Source: Massariosphaeria phaeospora (Eukaryota; Ascomycota; Dothideomycetes; Pleosporales). Taken from it: DNA of 64,000 nt. Shown piece by piece: positions 9,930 through 22,201 of the stretch (its first letter is position 1; each line of letters opens with the position of its first letter). The notes beneath the pieces are model-generated. The model searched no databases. It saw nothing but the letters and a program-made list of their open reading frames with translations, and was not told where the DNA came from. Location of the stretch: contig JAADJZ010000015.1 in assembly GCA_011032825.1 (NCBI GenBank), forward strand, positions 806,001-870,000, given 5' to 3'. The translations under genes and the position numbers were made by a program.

Positions 9930-12900
9930 CTAACTTTTCTCTACTTGCTTTTTTTTCTTTTAACTTTTCTGCTTTTTTAGAGAACTTGGATTTCCTGCCT
10001 CTAGATTTTGCTAGTAATATTTCCGTACTAGTTTCTTGCAGTTCGTAAAATTCTGTATTAGTTCTTATGTATTCTAGCTCTCTAGCTATTCTTGCTATTT
10101 AACTAAGTATTTCTACTAACGTTTAAACTTCTGTAAGTCTTTAACTTCTTCGACTTCGTACTCTTTGTTTTCGAGTTTGATATTAGTTGCTACTTCGGCG
10201 TCTAGTAGTGCTGGTTTAAGAAGTAATTTGTAAAAAACTAAATGTATGCGCATGCTTGTAAGTAGCTGTAGTTTAAATAATACAAGTTTTTTAACTTTTA
10301 AGATTTTAAACGGTTTTATTTAGAGGTTGTCTAATTTGTTGCATAGTTGTTTAGTTTTTAGGTTTTTTCGTAAGAGAAAAACTCTATTTCTCTCTTTAAA
10401 AGTTAGTTTCTTAAGCTTTTTCTTGTTTGCTAACTTAGCTGTCGTAAGGTTTCTTTAAGCGATTTGTTAGCTCAATTCGTTGTGTAATTCTTGCATTCTA
10501 GAAGCCTTATCGTTTGCTGCTAGCGAGATGCTTTCAATATTCTTTAGATTTCAATAAGCTACTAGCTTATATTTATAATTTGCGTAGTATAGCGAGTGTT
10601 CTATCGTTGTAAACCTTGTACTGTTGTATGCCAATTGTGCTGTTAGCAGAAGTTTAACCTAGTTGTTTTGCAACTTGTTAGTGTACATTCGTAGGTACTG
10701 TTTTAGTGTTTAGTTCGTTCGTTCTGTCTAGCTGTTTGTTTGCGAGTGAAAGCTAGTCGATAGCTTCTTTGCAACTTCTAACTAGGCTAAAAACGTATTC
10801 TAAAACTTTAATGTAAACAGCTTGTTTCTATTAGTAATAAACTATTCTAGCAATTTGTAATTAGCGACGAGTGCCTTTGTAACCTTGTAAGCTATTTCTT
10901 CTACTGTAATTAATTCTTCTATTAGTACAAAATGTAATTCTTTGGTTAATTAATCTACGATTACTAATATTAAATCGCATAGCTGTGCTAATTCGAGTTC
11001 TAACGATTTCAAAAGCTTTACTATAAAGTCTATTGTAACGCTAATCTATAGGCGTGTAGGTAGTTCTAGCAGTTAAAGTAGTCTATAGAGCTTGTGTTTT
11101 TTAAGTTTGTTTTTAGAACAATCTAAATAGTTGCCTACTGCTTTTTAAACTGTGTTTCGTACATAAAGTATTAAGTACTCGTTTAATATTCGTTGAACTA
11201 TTTCTTTAATCTCTAGGTGTTTATATGCTTGCGAAGCATGTAATTCTTAAATAAGCTGTATAGCTTAAGTGTTATTTGTAACTATCTATCTTTGCTAGTC
11301 GTTCTTGCTCTATTCTTAGTGTATTCTTTTTTTAATGCTAGTAACTCTAGCTATCTTAGCTAGTCGTAGTTGGTTATATTCGAAAGTTCTGTTTAAGTTC
11401 CGTCGTAATACTAAGTCGTGCGTAACTAGTTTGTTAGTTTTTATAAAATCTAATCTTCGACTAAGCGCGTTTGCAGCTCTATTGTTAGTTTCTTTGCAAT
11501 AGTAAATCTTGATATCGTAATCTGCTATAAATTCAGCTTATCTAACTTGTTGTTTGTTTAATTTCTTAGTTGTAGTAAAGCTAGTAAGGTTCTAATAATC
11601 TAAGTACACTTGTACTTAATGCCTTGCTTTTTTCAGCTATGCTTTCTATTGTTCAAAGGCGTTTATTATTGCTAATAGCTTTTTATCGTGAACGTTGTAG
11701 TTGAGTTCTGCTCTCAAGAACTTCTTAGAATAGTAGAACACTAGTTTCTATTTCCTATTGTTGCATTGCTGTAAAAGTATCGCTCTTAATGCGTAGTCTA
11801 AAGCATTAGTTTTTACTTAAGTTTCTTTTTTTAGGTCGTGCATCTATAGCATTAGTGTCGTAGTAAACTTCTTTCTAAGTTCTTAAAACGCCTGTTCTTG
11901 TACTTTTGTTTATTTAAATTTTCTATTTTTCTTAGTAACTTCTAAGAGCAGTGTCGTGGTCTTAGAGTAATTTTTAATAAACTTTCAATAGAAGTTAGCA
12001 AATCTTAAGAAGAATTGCACGTTTTTTACTATTTTAGAAGTTAGCTACTTTTGTATAGTTTGAATCTTTTTCGAGTCCATAGACACACTTTCTCTTAAGA
12101 TAATAAATTCTAGATAGCTAGTTTTTGTAACGTGAAATTTACATTTCTTTAAGTAAAGTAGTAGTTAGTACTGCTTTATTTTTTGTAGCACTTTCTTAAC
12201 ATGTTCTTAATGTTCTTCAAACGTTTTTTTAGAGTATATTAATACGTCGTTTAAGTACGTTGTAACAAAAATGTTTAAGTATTTGTATAGTGCTTTGTTA
12301 ATTAAAGCCTAAAACGTAGCTAAGGCATTGGTTAATCTAAACGGCATAACTTAGTACTCGTAGAGTTTATATCTAGTCTTGAAAGCTGTTATCTATTCGT
12401 GCTCTTTCGCAATTCTAATGCGATAGTATCCGTTTTGTACGTTAAGTTTCGTAATTTATTTTACTTTCTAAAGTTAATCTATAAGCTCTTAAATAAGCGG
12501 TAGTAAGTATTAGTTTTTTCGTGTAACGTTGTTAAGGTGTTAAAAATCTACGCACAATCTCAACTCTTTGTTCTTCTTAAGTACAAACAATATTGGCGAA
12601 GCTATTAAGCTTTTGCTTGGTCGTATGTATTCTCGCTAGATATTCTTTTAAATGTATTTTTTTAATTTTTCTTGCTAGTTGTAAGTTAAAGGATACATTA
12701 GTTTTAGTCGCAGTTTTGTTCCTTCTTTAAGAATAATTTTGTGATTTTATTCTTAGTAGTCTGCTAGGTTGTGCTTTTCGTTTTTTTTAAAAAAACTTCT
12801 AAACTCCGCTTAGTATTCTGTAGAGAAGTTTTTAAACTTCTTTTTCTATTTCTTAGAGAAGTTGGATCGTAGTTTGCTTGCTTCTAGCAGCGCAACTTGT

Positions 12901-15390
12901 TGTATTCATATAACGCTTATCTGCTAAGAGTTTTTTCTACAGATTCTCGCGATTTTGTAGTGTAAAATTAGACTAATTCTTTTAATCTTAAGTAAGCTTT
13001 AAATTGTCGATTTGTTTTGTTGTACTACAGCAACTTTCTTTCTAAGCCTTTAGCTGCGTATTGTTTCGTTTTTTTAATTAATGTTAAAGTTGTGTTTTCG
13101 TAGCTAGTCGTACTCAATATACATGTTAAAACCTCTAAGATTTATAATATTAATACACTGTTAGTGCTTAATGCTCGCAACTTTTATCTCAACTTTCTAA
13201 GTTTCTAGGTTGATTAAACTGTTTCTATATTCTAGTAGTTGTCTGTTAGCTAACACTGTTCGTATTAGTTAATTCTTAACTTAATAAAGTATCTTGTTTC
13301 TTTTTATCTATTCTAGAGAAACTAATGTCTAAGCAGCTTCGCTATCTAGTAGTGCGATAAGCTTTCAACTTGCGACTTTCGCTTTTACTTCTATGTAATT
13401 TCGTTTTGGTTGCGTTTTTTGTACGCTTTGTACGGTCGTGCTAAAAGCACTTATACTATTCTAACCGTAGGTCTAGTAGCCCGCTAGTTTTTTGCTAAAA
13501 AAGCTTTTAAGACTTGTTCTTTTAAGATGTTCTACTACCTGTAGTAATCGCACTAGTTAATAAAACATTTCTATAGCTATAGGTATTTGCTGTAGTTTTG
13601 ATTTTTAAAATTCCATTCGGTTGCGTATCTTTATAGCTAATAGATCGCGCATTTTTAAGTGCAAAAAAGCTAGCGTGCTGCTTAGCACGTATCGTAGTTT
13701 TTTATGCATAATTTGTTGTTGCATTTTAAGTAGTTCCTGTTCTTTAGACTTATAAGCTACTATTCTGTAATATGCTTGCTAGACTAGTGTGTTTGACATT
13801 TCTTGTTGTAGCACTGCGCCTATGCGCAGCTTTTGCTGTAGTTTTTAAACCAATTGTTGTAGTTGTGTACGTAACATTCTGTTACTGTACATTTACTATC
13901 TTTAAGCAAAACGTGTAATAGTAACTCTAGCTACTGTTGCGCAAGAATTTTATTGTTTGCGTAGTACGTGCAGTTCTTTTCGTTGCACTAGTGCCAAAGT
14001 AAGTTTCTGTAATTGTTCTAATTAGCGAACTTTATTTTCTTTTCTGTTAGTTCTTGTTGTGCTATTGCTACTTTTGCAGCTTTCTATTTCTGTAGTTCTT
14101 CAATTTGTAGTTCTTTAAACTGTTAGTCGTAGTACTAGGCAATGTAGGTAGTCTTACCGCACATCTAGCACTCGTAATTCTAAAGTTAATCTATAATCTC
14201 TTTTGCTTGTAGATAGGTAAGTTTTGTTTTCTAGTCTAACAGTTCTTCTGCCGTTAGGTTTTCAACCTTAACCTACTTGCTATCTAGTTCTTCGTGGATT
14301 TTTAGATATAGTGTAGCTACTCGTTGTAGTTAAACTATAGCAATAGTAGCAGCTTGCGTGCTTGCTACTTTTTATAGTGTTTTTAAGCAGTTTCTGCAAA
14401 AGTGTTCGTTTTTACTGCATTAAAGACATACTTTATTGTCGTAACGCTTCTAGCGTTTCTCTTTAAACAGCTCGTTTTTAGAGTCTTGCTTTGTTAAAGT
14501 AGCATTCTTTTTGTTAAACTGCTTTTGTAGTAGTTTGTTGTTTTAAACTTGTTTAACGCTGTCGATGTCTATTAGGTCGTAGTAATAGGTTTTTTTAATC
14601 GTAGCTACTAGGCGTATGTATAGTTTGATAGTAAACTTGCGTTTTTACTATCGTTGCTATAGTTAGTTGTTAATTCGTACCGCGGTTTTAATTAACTCGT
14701 TAAGTTTCTCTAGTTTTTTGTCTTGACTAATTTTATCTTTTACATATTTTTTTAACTCTGCGTAGTAGAACTTGCATAAGCCGCGTTTTTTTACATTGTC
14801 TACTTTAGCTTGAATTCTTTTAAATTTAATTGTGTACTCGCTAGCTAAGCTTTTTTGCTTAAGTAGTTTAAGTTAGTTTATTGCTTGCTGCGTTTCGTCT
14901 ACTTCGCCGTAGATCGTATAAAGTTTCTGTTTAAACAACTTTTAATTTTTAAAAATGCGCTTTGTGTTTTGCTTTATTTTCTTTACGTTTTCTGCGTGCG
15001 TAACGTAGTTTTCGGCGTATAGCTAAAACTATTCTGCTACGTTGTCTTTTATGTGCATTCTAGCTGCTAGAATCTTGTTTTAATCTATGTAAAAGCTGTT
15101 GCTATAATAACAGCAGTAAAAGTCTACGTTAGTAAGAAAAAATTTCAAGTTTCTTTTTTCCCTGCTATATTTCTTTGAGGAGAGTGCTTTTGCTAACTTT
15201 CTTTTCGTCCTACTTTAGAGCTTTGTAACTGCTACTAATAGTTCTTAAATCTATTTCGCTTGCTGCTGTATCTAATTAGCTTGCTTTGCTATTACAGTTG
15301 CTAGGTTTGTTGTAGGTGCAGTAACGCTGCTGCTCGTTGTGCGTAAGCTCGTAAGTATTGCTATGTTGTCTTAGTTCTAAACCTAAAGTA
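9930..15390 (-). pseudogene. gypsy-2 gag-pol, multiply interrupted
   Basis: On the minus strand the reverse transcriptase active-site segment reads FVTTYLNDVLIYS near 12275-12235, with YLND where YLDD is expected (a G-to-A change). The integrase TERTN and QYLRMY segments are at about 10760-10690. Gag should lie at about 13.5-15.3 kb, but I see no undamaged domain there. Integrase precedes the chromodomain and the 3' LTR, as in gypsy-1. Stops occur throughout, so this element is dead. Confidence 0.75.
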
Positions 15391-15397
15391 GTTAACG

Positions 15398-15908
15398 TGT
15401 TATTAGAGGTTTCTTTTACTAAAGGTAATTTCGATCAAACTCAAAGATTCCGCCTAAGAGATTGTTCTGTGTTCGAAGAGCTTAATAACAACAAAAAAAA
15501 CAATCTCAATTCTATTCTAGATAGAATAACAAAGTATTAATCTATTGCCTATAGATCTAATCTATGTATAAAATGTACTTAAGAGAGTTAACTACAAAAA
15601 ATCCAAACTGTAAAAGAAATTCTGCTAATCTATATAGTTTTATAATTCTTTGCTAAAAGCGTTTTGCTTTGCTTGCTACGTTCTGCTACGCTGTAGCGTT
15701 TGTAGCGCCCGTAGCAACTGCTGCTTAGTGTGCTACGTGCTAAGATCTTGTATTGCTTTGTAGCGCACGTAGCGTATTACGTAACCTTTGCTAACCTAAT
15801 TCTACCTCGCGCGTTGCTGTACTTTCGTCTTGCAAACTTGCAAGCTCTAACAACTTTTCTACGTTGTTGCTTAGTCTACGATACCTAGTATTGTCTTTGT
15901 TTGTAACA
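15398..15908 (-). repeat. 5' LTR of gypsy-2
   Basis: This is the partner of 8733-9243, with the same length (511 bp) and the same TG...CA ends, followed by the right CGTAG duplication. A GCTACG / CGTAGC array lies at about 15669-15786, with three CGTAGC words changed to TGTAGC. Confidence 0.9.
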
Positions 15909-15913
15909 CGTAG

Positions 15914-17845
15914 TTAAAGTGTAAGCAGGTTTGCTATTAAGCTTAAGTACAGTTGTTGTTTACAAGCATTCGCATTGCAAGTAGTTCTACTAAGTTGTTT
16001 TTTTTAAAAAAGTATAGTATGTTGCGTTTGTTTTATAAGTAGTATTTGTAAGTGTCGTTCTTGCAGTCAAACTACTTTTAAGAGCAAAATTAGCTTTTTC
16101 TTTTAAAAAACTATTTTGTGCTTTGTTTGTTAGAGTAATAGGTAAAATAGTAGTTGTAAAAGCATACTATCTATAACATTTTCGCGTGTTCTAGATTTTA
16201 GTAGTTTAAGTAGTACTATAGTTAGTAAAAGTTCGCGTTGTTACGTTTTTTTTTAAAGCATTGTTAAAATTCTTTTGCAGCTTTATTGTGCTAGTGTTTT
16301 TTATTAGCTAATTTGTTTAGATCTAAAAGTAGAATATTTTCTTTAAAGCGTTTTGTTTTTTTAAGCTTTTAATAAATTTCTTGTTTATTTTTCTTTGTAA
16401 GCTATTAGTTAAGCTTATTAAAATATTTTTACACTGCTTCGTTGTAATTGAGTACATTGTTTTAAAGTAAAGTGTTAGATTAATAGATTTTCTGTACTTG
16501 TTTTTTCTTAGTAATTTAATCTCTATGTTCTGTAGTATTTAGTGGATTTAGTTGCTTATTTAGTAACTTATATTTTTTGTTTATTAAAAAGTCAAAGTCG
16601 TTGCAAAGCAATTTTTTTTTAGCTAAACTTGTTTTTTTAAGCAACTGTTCTCTCTAACTCTTAACATTTATAAAAGTAATTACTTTTTATTTTTTATTAA
16701 TACTACTTGTAGTATTAGACAGTACGTTTAACTATTAAACAACTTTATTTTTTTAATAACAGTTGCTAGAGATGTAGCTTAGTTTGCTACAATTATAGCA
16801 AGTCTTTGTTTTCTTGCTATACTTTAATTGTTTGTTAACTAGTTTGCTTTTGTTAAAGTTGTTAAAGTGTATAAGTTTGTATTTTTAAGCTAAGTTGTAT
16901 ACGCTTGCTAAGCGCAAGTGTTAAGTTTGTATTTAACGTTAGCTAGTGTTAAGTATATAGCTCTTGTTGCTTTTTAGTACGTAAAACTTTGCTTTAGCTT
17001 GCATTTTAATTGCGAGTTCGTACAACTTATTATCGAAGTAGATTAATTTTTTAATTAAGTTGTCTAAAGTGTCTGTAGCTGCTTTGAAGCGCATTAGTTT
17101 TGCTTTAACGTTATTTTTTAGCCTTTGCTTGTACATGCGCATAAGTGCTTTGTCGTTCTAGTTAGTTTAAATAGAGTACTATTAAAACAGGTTAGCGTAG
17201 TTTTTAGCTAACTTAGTCTAGCGCATTTGTTAAATAGTTTTTTTTGCAATAGCAAGCTTGTTAGCAATTGCGTAAAATTGTTGCAGCTTGTTTTTAAATA
17301 CAGCGCGATTTTTGAACATGCGTGTAATTATGTCTTTGTTGTTGTTGCTATTTAAATACTTTTTTAAGTAAAGTTAAACTTACTTAAAAGCTGTTTTTTT
17401 TATGTAAAAAGCTATTAGAGATGCTTTGTTAATGTCGTTAACGTAGTTATCTTTAAATTTGAAAAAAAAGTTAAACTAGAGTAACTAGTTCTCTAGCTTT
17501 AAGCGATTTCTATAGTAAAAGTTAAGCTTCGCTACCTTTGTACCGCTAGTGCGAGTATAAAAAAAAGTAGTTATTAAAGTATTACTTATCTTAAAAGTCT
17601 TTAATATGTAAAGGCTAAGCAGACTTAAAAAAGTTGTTTATTAAGCTTAAGTTAGTTCTTAGAGAATAAGTAAGTTTAATAGACTAAAAAGAGTTGTATA
17701 GCGTTTAATACTAAAGTAGTAGCAAGCTTTGTTTTGCAAAAAGTATAAAAGTCAAAGTAAAAGTTAACTTAGTAAATTAAGAAATTAAAAACAACGACTG
17801 TAAGAGTGCGTTGTTTTTTGTAGTTTATATACTAGAAAGTGTCTT
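15914..17845 (-). pseudogene. probable copia-type gag relic
   Basis: Minus-strand reading near 16825-16770 gives TCYNCSKLSYISSNC. This is a gag zinc knuckle (C-x2-C-x4-H-x4-C) with its histidine turned to tyrosine, a C-to-T change. Upstream on the same strand, 17142-16939 is an open Lys-rich segment (MRMYKQRLKNNVKAKLM and so on) like the helical part of a capsid protein. Gypsy-2 inserted just to the left. No LTRs were found, so assignment to copia rather than another retroelement is tentative. Confidence 0.4.
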
Positions 17846-17945
17846 TGCTTATTCTTAAGCGCTTATTATTAAGCAGTGCTTGTTGCTAAGCGCTTACTAT
17901 TAAGCGTGCTTATTCTTAAGCGCTTACTAGTAAGCAGTTACGTAA
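17846..17945. repeat. degenerate tandem array with AAGCGCTTA core
   Basis: About five units resemble TATTCTTAAGCGCTTACTAT. The core TAAGCGCTTA is itself palindromic. It lies just left of a Fot1-like relic and could be its terminal repeat. It is not telomeric. Confidence 0.45.
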
Positions 17946-18435
17946 CCGAAGTTCAATTAGCTTGCTATATAACTCTATTAGTAGCTTATAACTCAAGCGC
18001 TTCGCGCTAAACTTAGTTGTAATACTAAATCGTAACACATTTACAGCGTTTTAAAAGCTAGTTGCCTTAATTACTAGCATTACTACAAGCTTTTTTTTTG
18101 CTTTTTTTTTATTACTACGCGTTTTAAACGCTTTAAGAGCTATTAAGCGTACGCTTTTTTTAATTGTAAAAGTACTTTTCTACTGCACACGCTTTTTCTT
18201 GTACAATTTTGCGTTGCAAAAAAGCTTTATTAGTAGCTTAAAGTTTAGCAACTTAGTTGCGCAGTAGTAGTACAAGAGCTACTACATACTTAGTACCTTT
18301 AGAAAGCTTTGCAAAAGCATTAACTATTAAATAAAAAAGCTATTTACATGCTTTTAAATTTTAAAGTATTGCTTAGAGTTTGAGACTACTAGAAACTGTT
18401 TTTTACAATAAGTAATAGTAGAGTGCAAAGCTATA

Positions 18436-18859
18436 ACGTACTTTACGAGTTCGCTGCCTACACGAGTTCGCCGCCTACCGAATTTTACTAAGGAAAATCA
18501 ATAATCTAGAGCTTAATAACTCTTAACCTACTTGATAAAATTCTCTAAAACTTTTACTACTAAGCTGCATCTATATAAACTTTTAGATTCCTAGATTACT
18601 AAGCTACAACTTTAGTATTTAGAAAGTTATTAAAGAAAAGCTTAAATTATTCGTACGCTCTAAGCTATCTACTCTTCTAGACTAGCTAGAGCTTAGTAAT
18701 CTTAGAACTAGAAAGTTTATATATACAGAAATAATATATTAAATTTTTAAAGAATTTTATTAAGTAGGTTAAGAGTTATTAAGCTCTAGATTATTGATTT
18801 TCCTTAGTAAAATTCGGTAGGCGGCGAACTCGTGTAGGCAGCGAACTCGTAAAGTACGT
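18436..18859. mobile_element. MITE copy 2 (inverse orientation to copy 1)
   Basis: This element is 424 bp with TA at 18434-18435 and 18860-18861, and long inverted ends beginning ACGTACTTTACGAGTTCG. The interior is the reverse complement of the copy at 8164-8570. Both ends carry the doubled CGAACTCG-containing unit. It is non-coding. Confidence 0.8.
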
Positions 18860-18861
18860 TA

Positions 18862-19215
18862 TCTAATAGCTTTAATTCTAAGCTATATACTATATAACTT
18901 TCTAGAACTCTAACTTATAGTATAAATAAAAATATTTTAAAATATAAAAGTATATTATAGTAGAATTCTACTAGATACTAGGTATAAAGCTTAAGCGAGC
19001 TTTTTATCTTTAAACTTTAAAAACTCTAGTAGTACTTAGCCTATTTAGGTAATTTTTAGTAGATTTTAAAGTTTTAGCTTAGAGCTTTAAAACAGTGTAT
19101 AAATTATTCTAATAGGCTTACTATTAAGAAAAGTATTAAAGTTATAATATTAGATAATTTGCTTGGCAAAAGTATTTTGCGAACTCGTATAGCTTAACTA
19201 CTCGTAAAGTACGTT
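18862..19215. mobile_element. end fragment of a Fot1-B-related non-autonomous element
   Basis: The last 55 bp (about 19160-19215) match the right terminal repeat of element B in decayed form (TTGGCAAAAGTATTTTGCGA, then ACTCGTAAAGTACGT) and are followed by TA. No matching left end was found, so this looks truncated by, or nested with, MITE 2. Confidence 0.45.
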
Positions 19216-21930
19216 ACCTTGCGGCGCAAATGCTCTAGATAACTATTACCTACTTTCAATTACCTAGCTAGATAAAATTAAGTTAAATACGTTTTTAAAA
19301 GCTTGTAACAACTTTTATAAACTTAATAATACTTATTTAAAAGCTAGTTTTGTTAAAGTTGTGTATATTATTATTCTAGATGCTATACTTAGCTTTAGTA
19401 TTCTTAACAAGCTTAAACTACGCGCTAATTACTTTAAAATCTTTTTATTGTATTCTCTACTAGTTCTTTGCTTAATTAAAAGCTATTTTAAGCTTGCTTC
19501 AACGCGTTACAAATTTCTTAGCTTAGTTTTTGCTTACTAGCTTTTTACTTTGCGCAGCTACTAGTTTATCTTTTATATTTTTTACTTTAAACAGTCGAAA
19601 AGCAAATTCTCGCAAATTAAAGTTAAGAATATATTGAATAATTGTTTGCTTTTTAGTTGTAGTAAGCTTCGAAAATATAAGTTGTATTTAAGCTTAAAAT
19701 AGAATTTCTTTAGCGCGTTTAAAAAAAGTATAGTGTTTAACGTTAAAAGCACTAGCAGCAGCTTAATAGCTTTAAAATTAGCTATAATTATAAGCTTTGC
19801 AAGTAAACTAAAGTTTTTCTTTATGTTAGTATAATAACGCGTTAGTTAGTTAAAACATATTGCGTTAATAGAGAAAGTAGTAGTCTTGGCAAATTTTGTC
19901 GAGTTTACTAGTTTGTTAAGTTCGCTAGTGCTTTACCTTAAATAAATATTATTTTATAGTAATAATAAGTGCAAGTACGTAGTATAAAAGAAAGTAGTAA
20001 GCTAGTAATCTAACTAATTAAAAAAAAAATTAAGTAGATTTTTACTAATAAATAGAGTTGTCTAGCTTTTAGCTAGCTAATAGAAATTATAGAATACTAA
20101 AGTTAAATTTCTTATATCTAATTGCTTTGCGAAGTGTAGTAATCTAGTTAGTAGTTATTAAATTAGCAACGAGTTTTGTAGACTTTGGATAATGTACTTT
20201 ACAAGTAGTTAAGCTACACAAGTTCGCGAAATACTTTTGCTAAGCTTCTACCAAAACTACTTTATTCTAGCGCAAAACAGCTTATTTTAGCTCTATATAG
20301 AGCAATTTAACCTAAAATATTATTTAGAGTTTACTTTTGCTGCTTGCTTACACGTACGCGCGTTATGCCTAGTTTAATTGCACTATTTATACTACTTTTA
20401 AAATAGTTTACTTGCTTTAGCGCGCACTTGCGTCTTTAGCTTTTTTTTATTACTACGCGCTTCAAACTTCTTTAGAGCAGTTAGACGAGCTTTATTTTCA
20501 ACTATCAAAATTTTTTCTACTTAAACCTGCTTTCTTTTATGCGATTTACGTTGCGTAGCAGCTTTATTTGCTACTTTTAGCTTAGCTATTTTCTGTTGCG
20601 CTAACACTAGCTTATGCGCGATAATAGCTACTTTCTTTAAAACCTTTTTAAAAGCTTTTACTATAGAAGTTAGCGAGCTATTTATATACTTCTAAATTCT
20701 TGCTTTTACAAGCGTTAATTGCGACTTTAATTTAAAAGTATTGCTTAGAGTTTGCGACTGCTAGAGCTTATTGCTAAAGAGTAGTAGTAATAGAGTACGT
20801 AGCTAAACGTTAAAAGCTATTATAACCTATTCTAGGTTAAATAGAACTAATCTAGCGCTTTAAAACTTTTTTTGGATATTACTAAAAGTAATTGCTGCAT
20901 TATAAGCGCGTATAAAGTATAGTAAAAACTTAAGTTTTGTAATGTAAGTAATTTAGTTGCGCATAAAATTTTCGGCTTAGCGCTTGTACGCTTTTTTAAA
21001 AAAAGCAAAACAACCTATATTAAAAAGCTGTAGAAAGTGCAATAAGTGCGAAAGCATGCAAATAGTAATAATTTTGTTTTCTTTGTAGTATTGCTAGAAT
21101 GCAAGCGAGTTATAGCTTTTATAGCCGTTAATTGCGAGTAGTTAGTAGCTACCAACTACTTTTTTCTTTGTATGCTTATTAAAGTGCTTTAACTACTGCA
21201 GCTTAAGCTTATTTGTTGTCTAGCTCTTTTTAAAAATTGCAATAACCTAGTTTTAAAGCAGATACTTTTCTTTATACTAAGCAAAGAGGTAGTATTAGCT
21301 TTTAAAGATAATAAAAAGTAAAATAGCTTACTTTGTTGCGTTGATGCTTTAGATAACTATTGTTTACTTTTTATTACTTTGCTGTATTGCCTTTAGCTGT
21401 TCTCGTTTCTCTAAAGCTGTAACAACTACTTTAGTTAATATCTAGCCTATTATAAAGCTTGTTTTGTTAAAGTTGTACGTATTTACATTCTAGATACTAT
21501 ACTTAGCTTTTATGTTAGCTACTAGGCGAAACTAGCTCTAGATAACTTTAAAATTCTCGCAAAGCGCTTTTTTGTAATTGTACTTGCGATTAAACTTTAT
21601 TGTAAACTTAGAGTAGTGCATAACCTACGTACTAAGCTAGTTTAAGCTAACCTAGCCTAGATTGCGCTTTGCGCGCAAGGAATTAGCTATATTAGCTACA
21701 GCTGCGAGCTTAAAAAGAAATTCGCGCGATATAAGCTTAAGTATATACTCAACAACTACGCTTTTCTTAGTCTTTGTTAGATTTATTAATTTAAGCTTAT
21801 AATCTGCTTGTGAAAGTTGTCTAGCGCGTTAATAGCTTAGTGTTGTTTAAGAAACGTTATAAATAGCTGTAGTAAAGTAGTAAATAGGTATAAGTTAAGT
21901 TAAAGTTAAGTTAGCTTACGTAAAACTCTA

Positions 21931-21992
21931 GTGCTAACTTAACTTATACCTACGCTAAAACGTTTTAGCGTAGGTATAAGTTAAGTTAGCAC
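21931..21992. repeat. perfect 62-bp palindrome
   Basis: Two 30-nt arms (21931-21960 and 21963-21992) are exact reverse complements around a central CG. The arm starts GTGCTAACTTAACTTATACC. It sits inside the insertion in element B and could form a long hairpin. Confidence 0.85.
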
Positions 21993-22201
21993 AAACCTCT
22001 ACAATTCTATATTTTAATATATTTTCTTTTTATAATTATAACAGCTAGTTATAACAAGTTTATTAACCTAAAAGTAGTACCTATAACCTAACTTTAACCT
22101 ACGCTTTGATTACTCTAACTTAACTTTAACTCTAAGTCTGTGCGACTCTAACTCAACCTATACCCAACGATAGGTACTTTCTACCTATTCGCTAGCGTAA
22201 G
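21993..22201. repeat. third copy of the 7141-7350 AT-rich module
   Basis: It aligns with 7141-7350 along the full length (AAACCTCTACAATT at the start, CTACCTATTCGCTAGCGTA at the end) and keeps more C and G than that copy. Together with the palindrome it forms the insertion that interrupts transposase B. Confidence 0.7.

Larger units (their letters stand above)
8733..15908 (-). mobile_element. full-length Ty3/gypsy chromovirus (gypsy-2), RIP-decayed
   Basis: The element is 7176 bp, bounded by two 511-bp LTRs (8733-9243 and 15398-15908). It is flanked by the 5-bp direct repeat CGTAG (8728-8732 and 15909-15913), which fixes both ends. The purine-rich tract lies beside the left LTR on the minus strand, so transcription runs right to left, opposite to gypsy-1. 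Integrase (about 10660-10760), reverse transcriptase (about 12230) and the antisense Cys-cluster frame (9410) fall in the expected order. Every coding frame is broken by stops. Confidence 0.9.
17950..20189 (-). pseudogene. Fot1-like transposase relic C, broken by a MITE and another insertion
   Basis: Sequence at about 18060-18433 resembles the C-terminal part of element B (about 20440-20800), and 19220-19600 resembles the part at about 21340-21720. The two blocks are in the same order and strand. The segment between them is replaced by MITE 2 (18436-18859) and a further AT-rich insert ending in a B-like terminal repeat (19217). The relic stops beside element B, with only TA between them. No frame survives. 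Confidence 0.5.

Noticed and set aside
15358..15540. 60-codon plus-strand frame at the 5' LTR of gypsy-2
   Set aside because: It lies across the LTR edge and has no counterpart in the other LTR flanks.
17846..17945. Tandem AAGCGCTTA array as a CRISPR or telomere
   Set aside because: Units are not separated by unique spacers and are not TTAGGG-like; it is a degenerate transposon-type repeat in a eukaryote.
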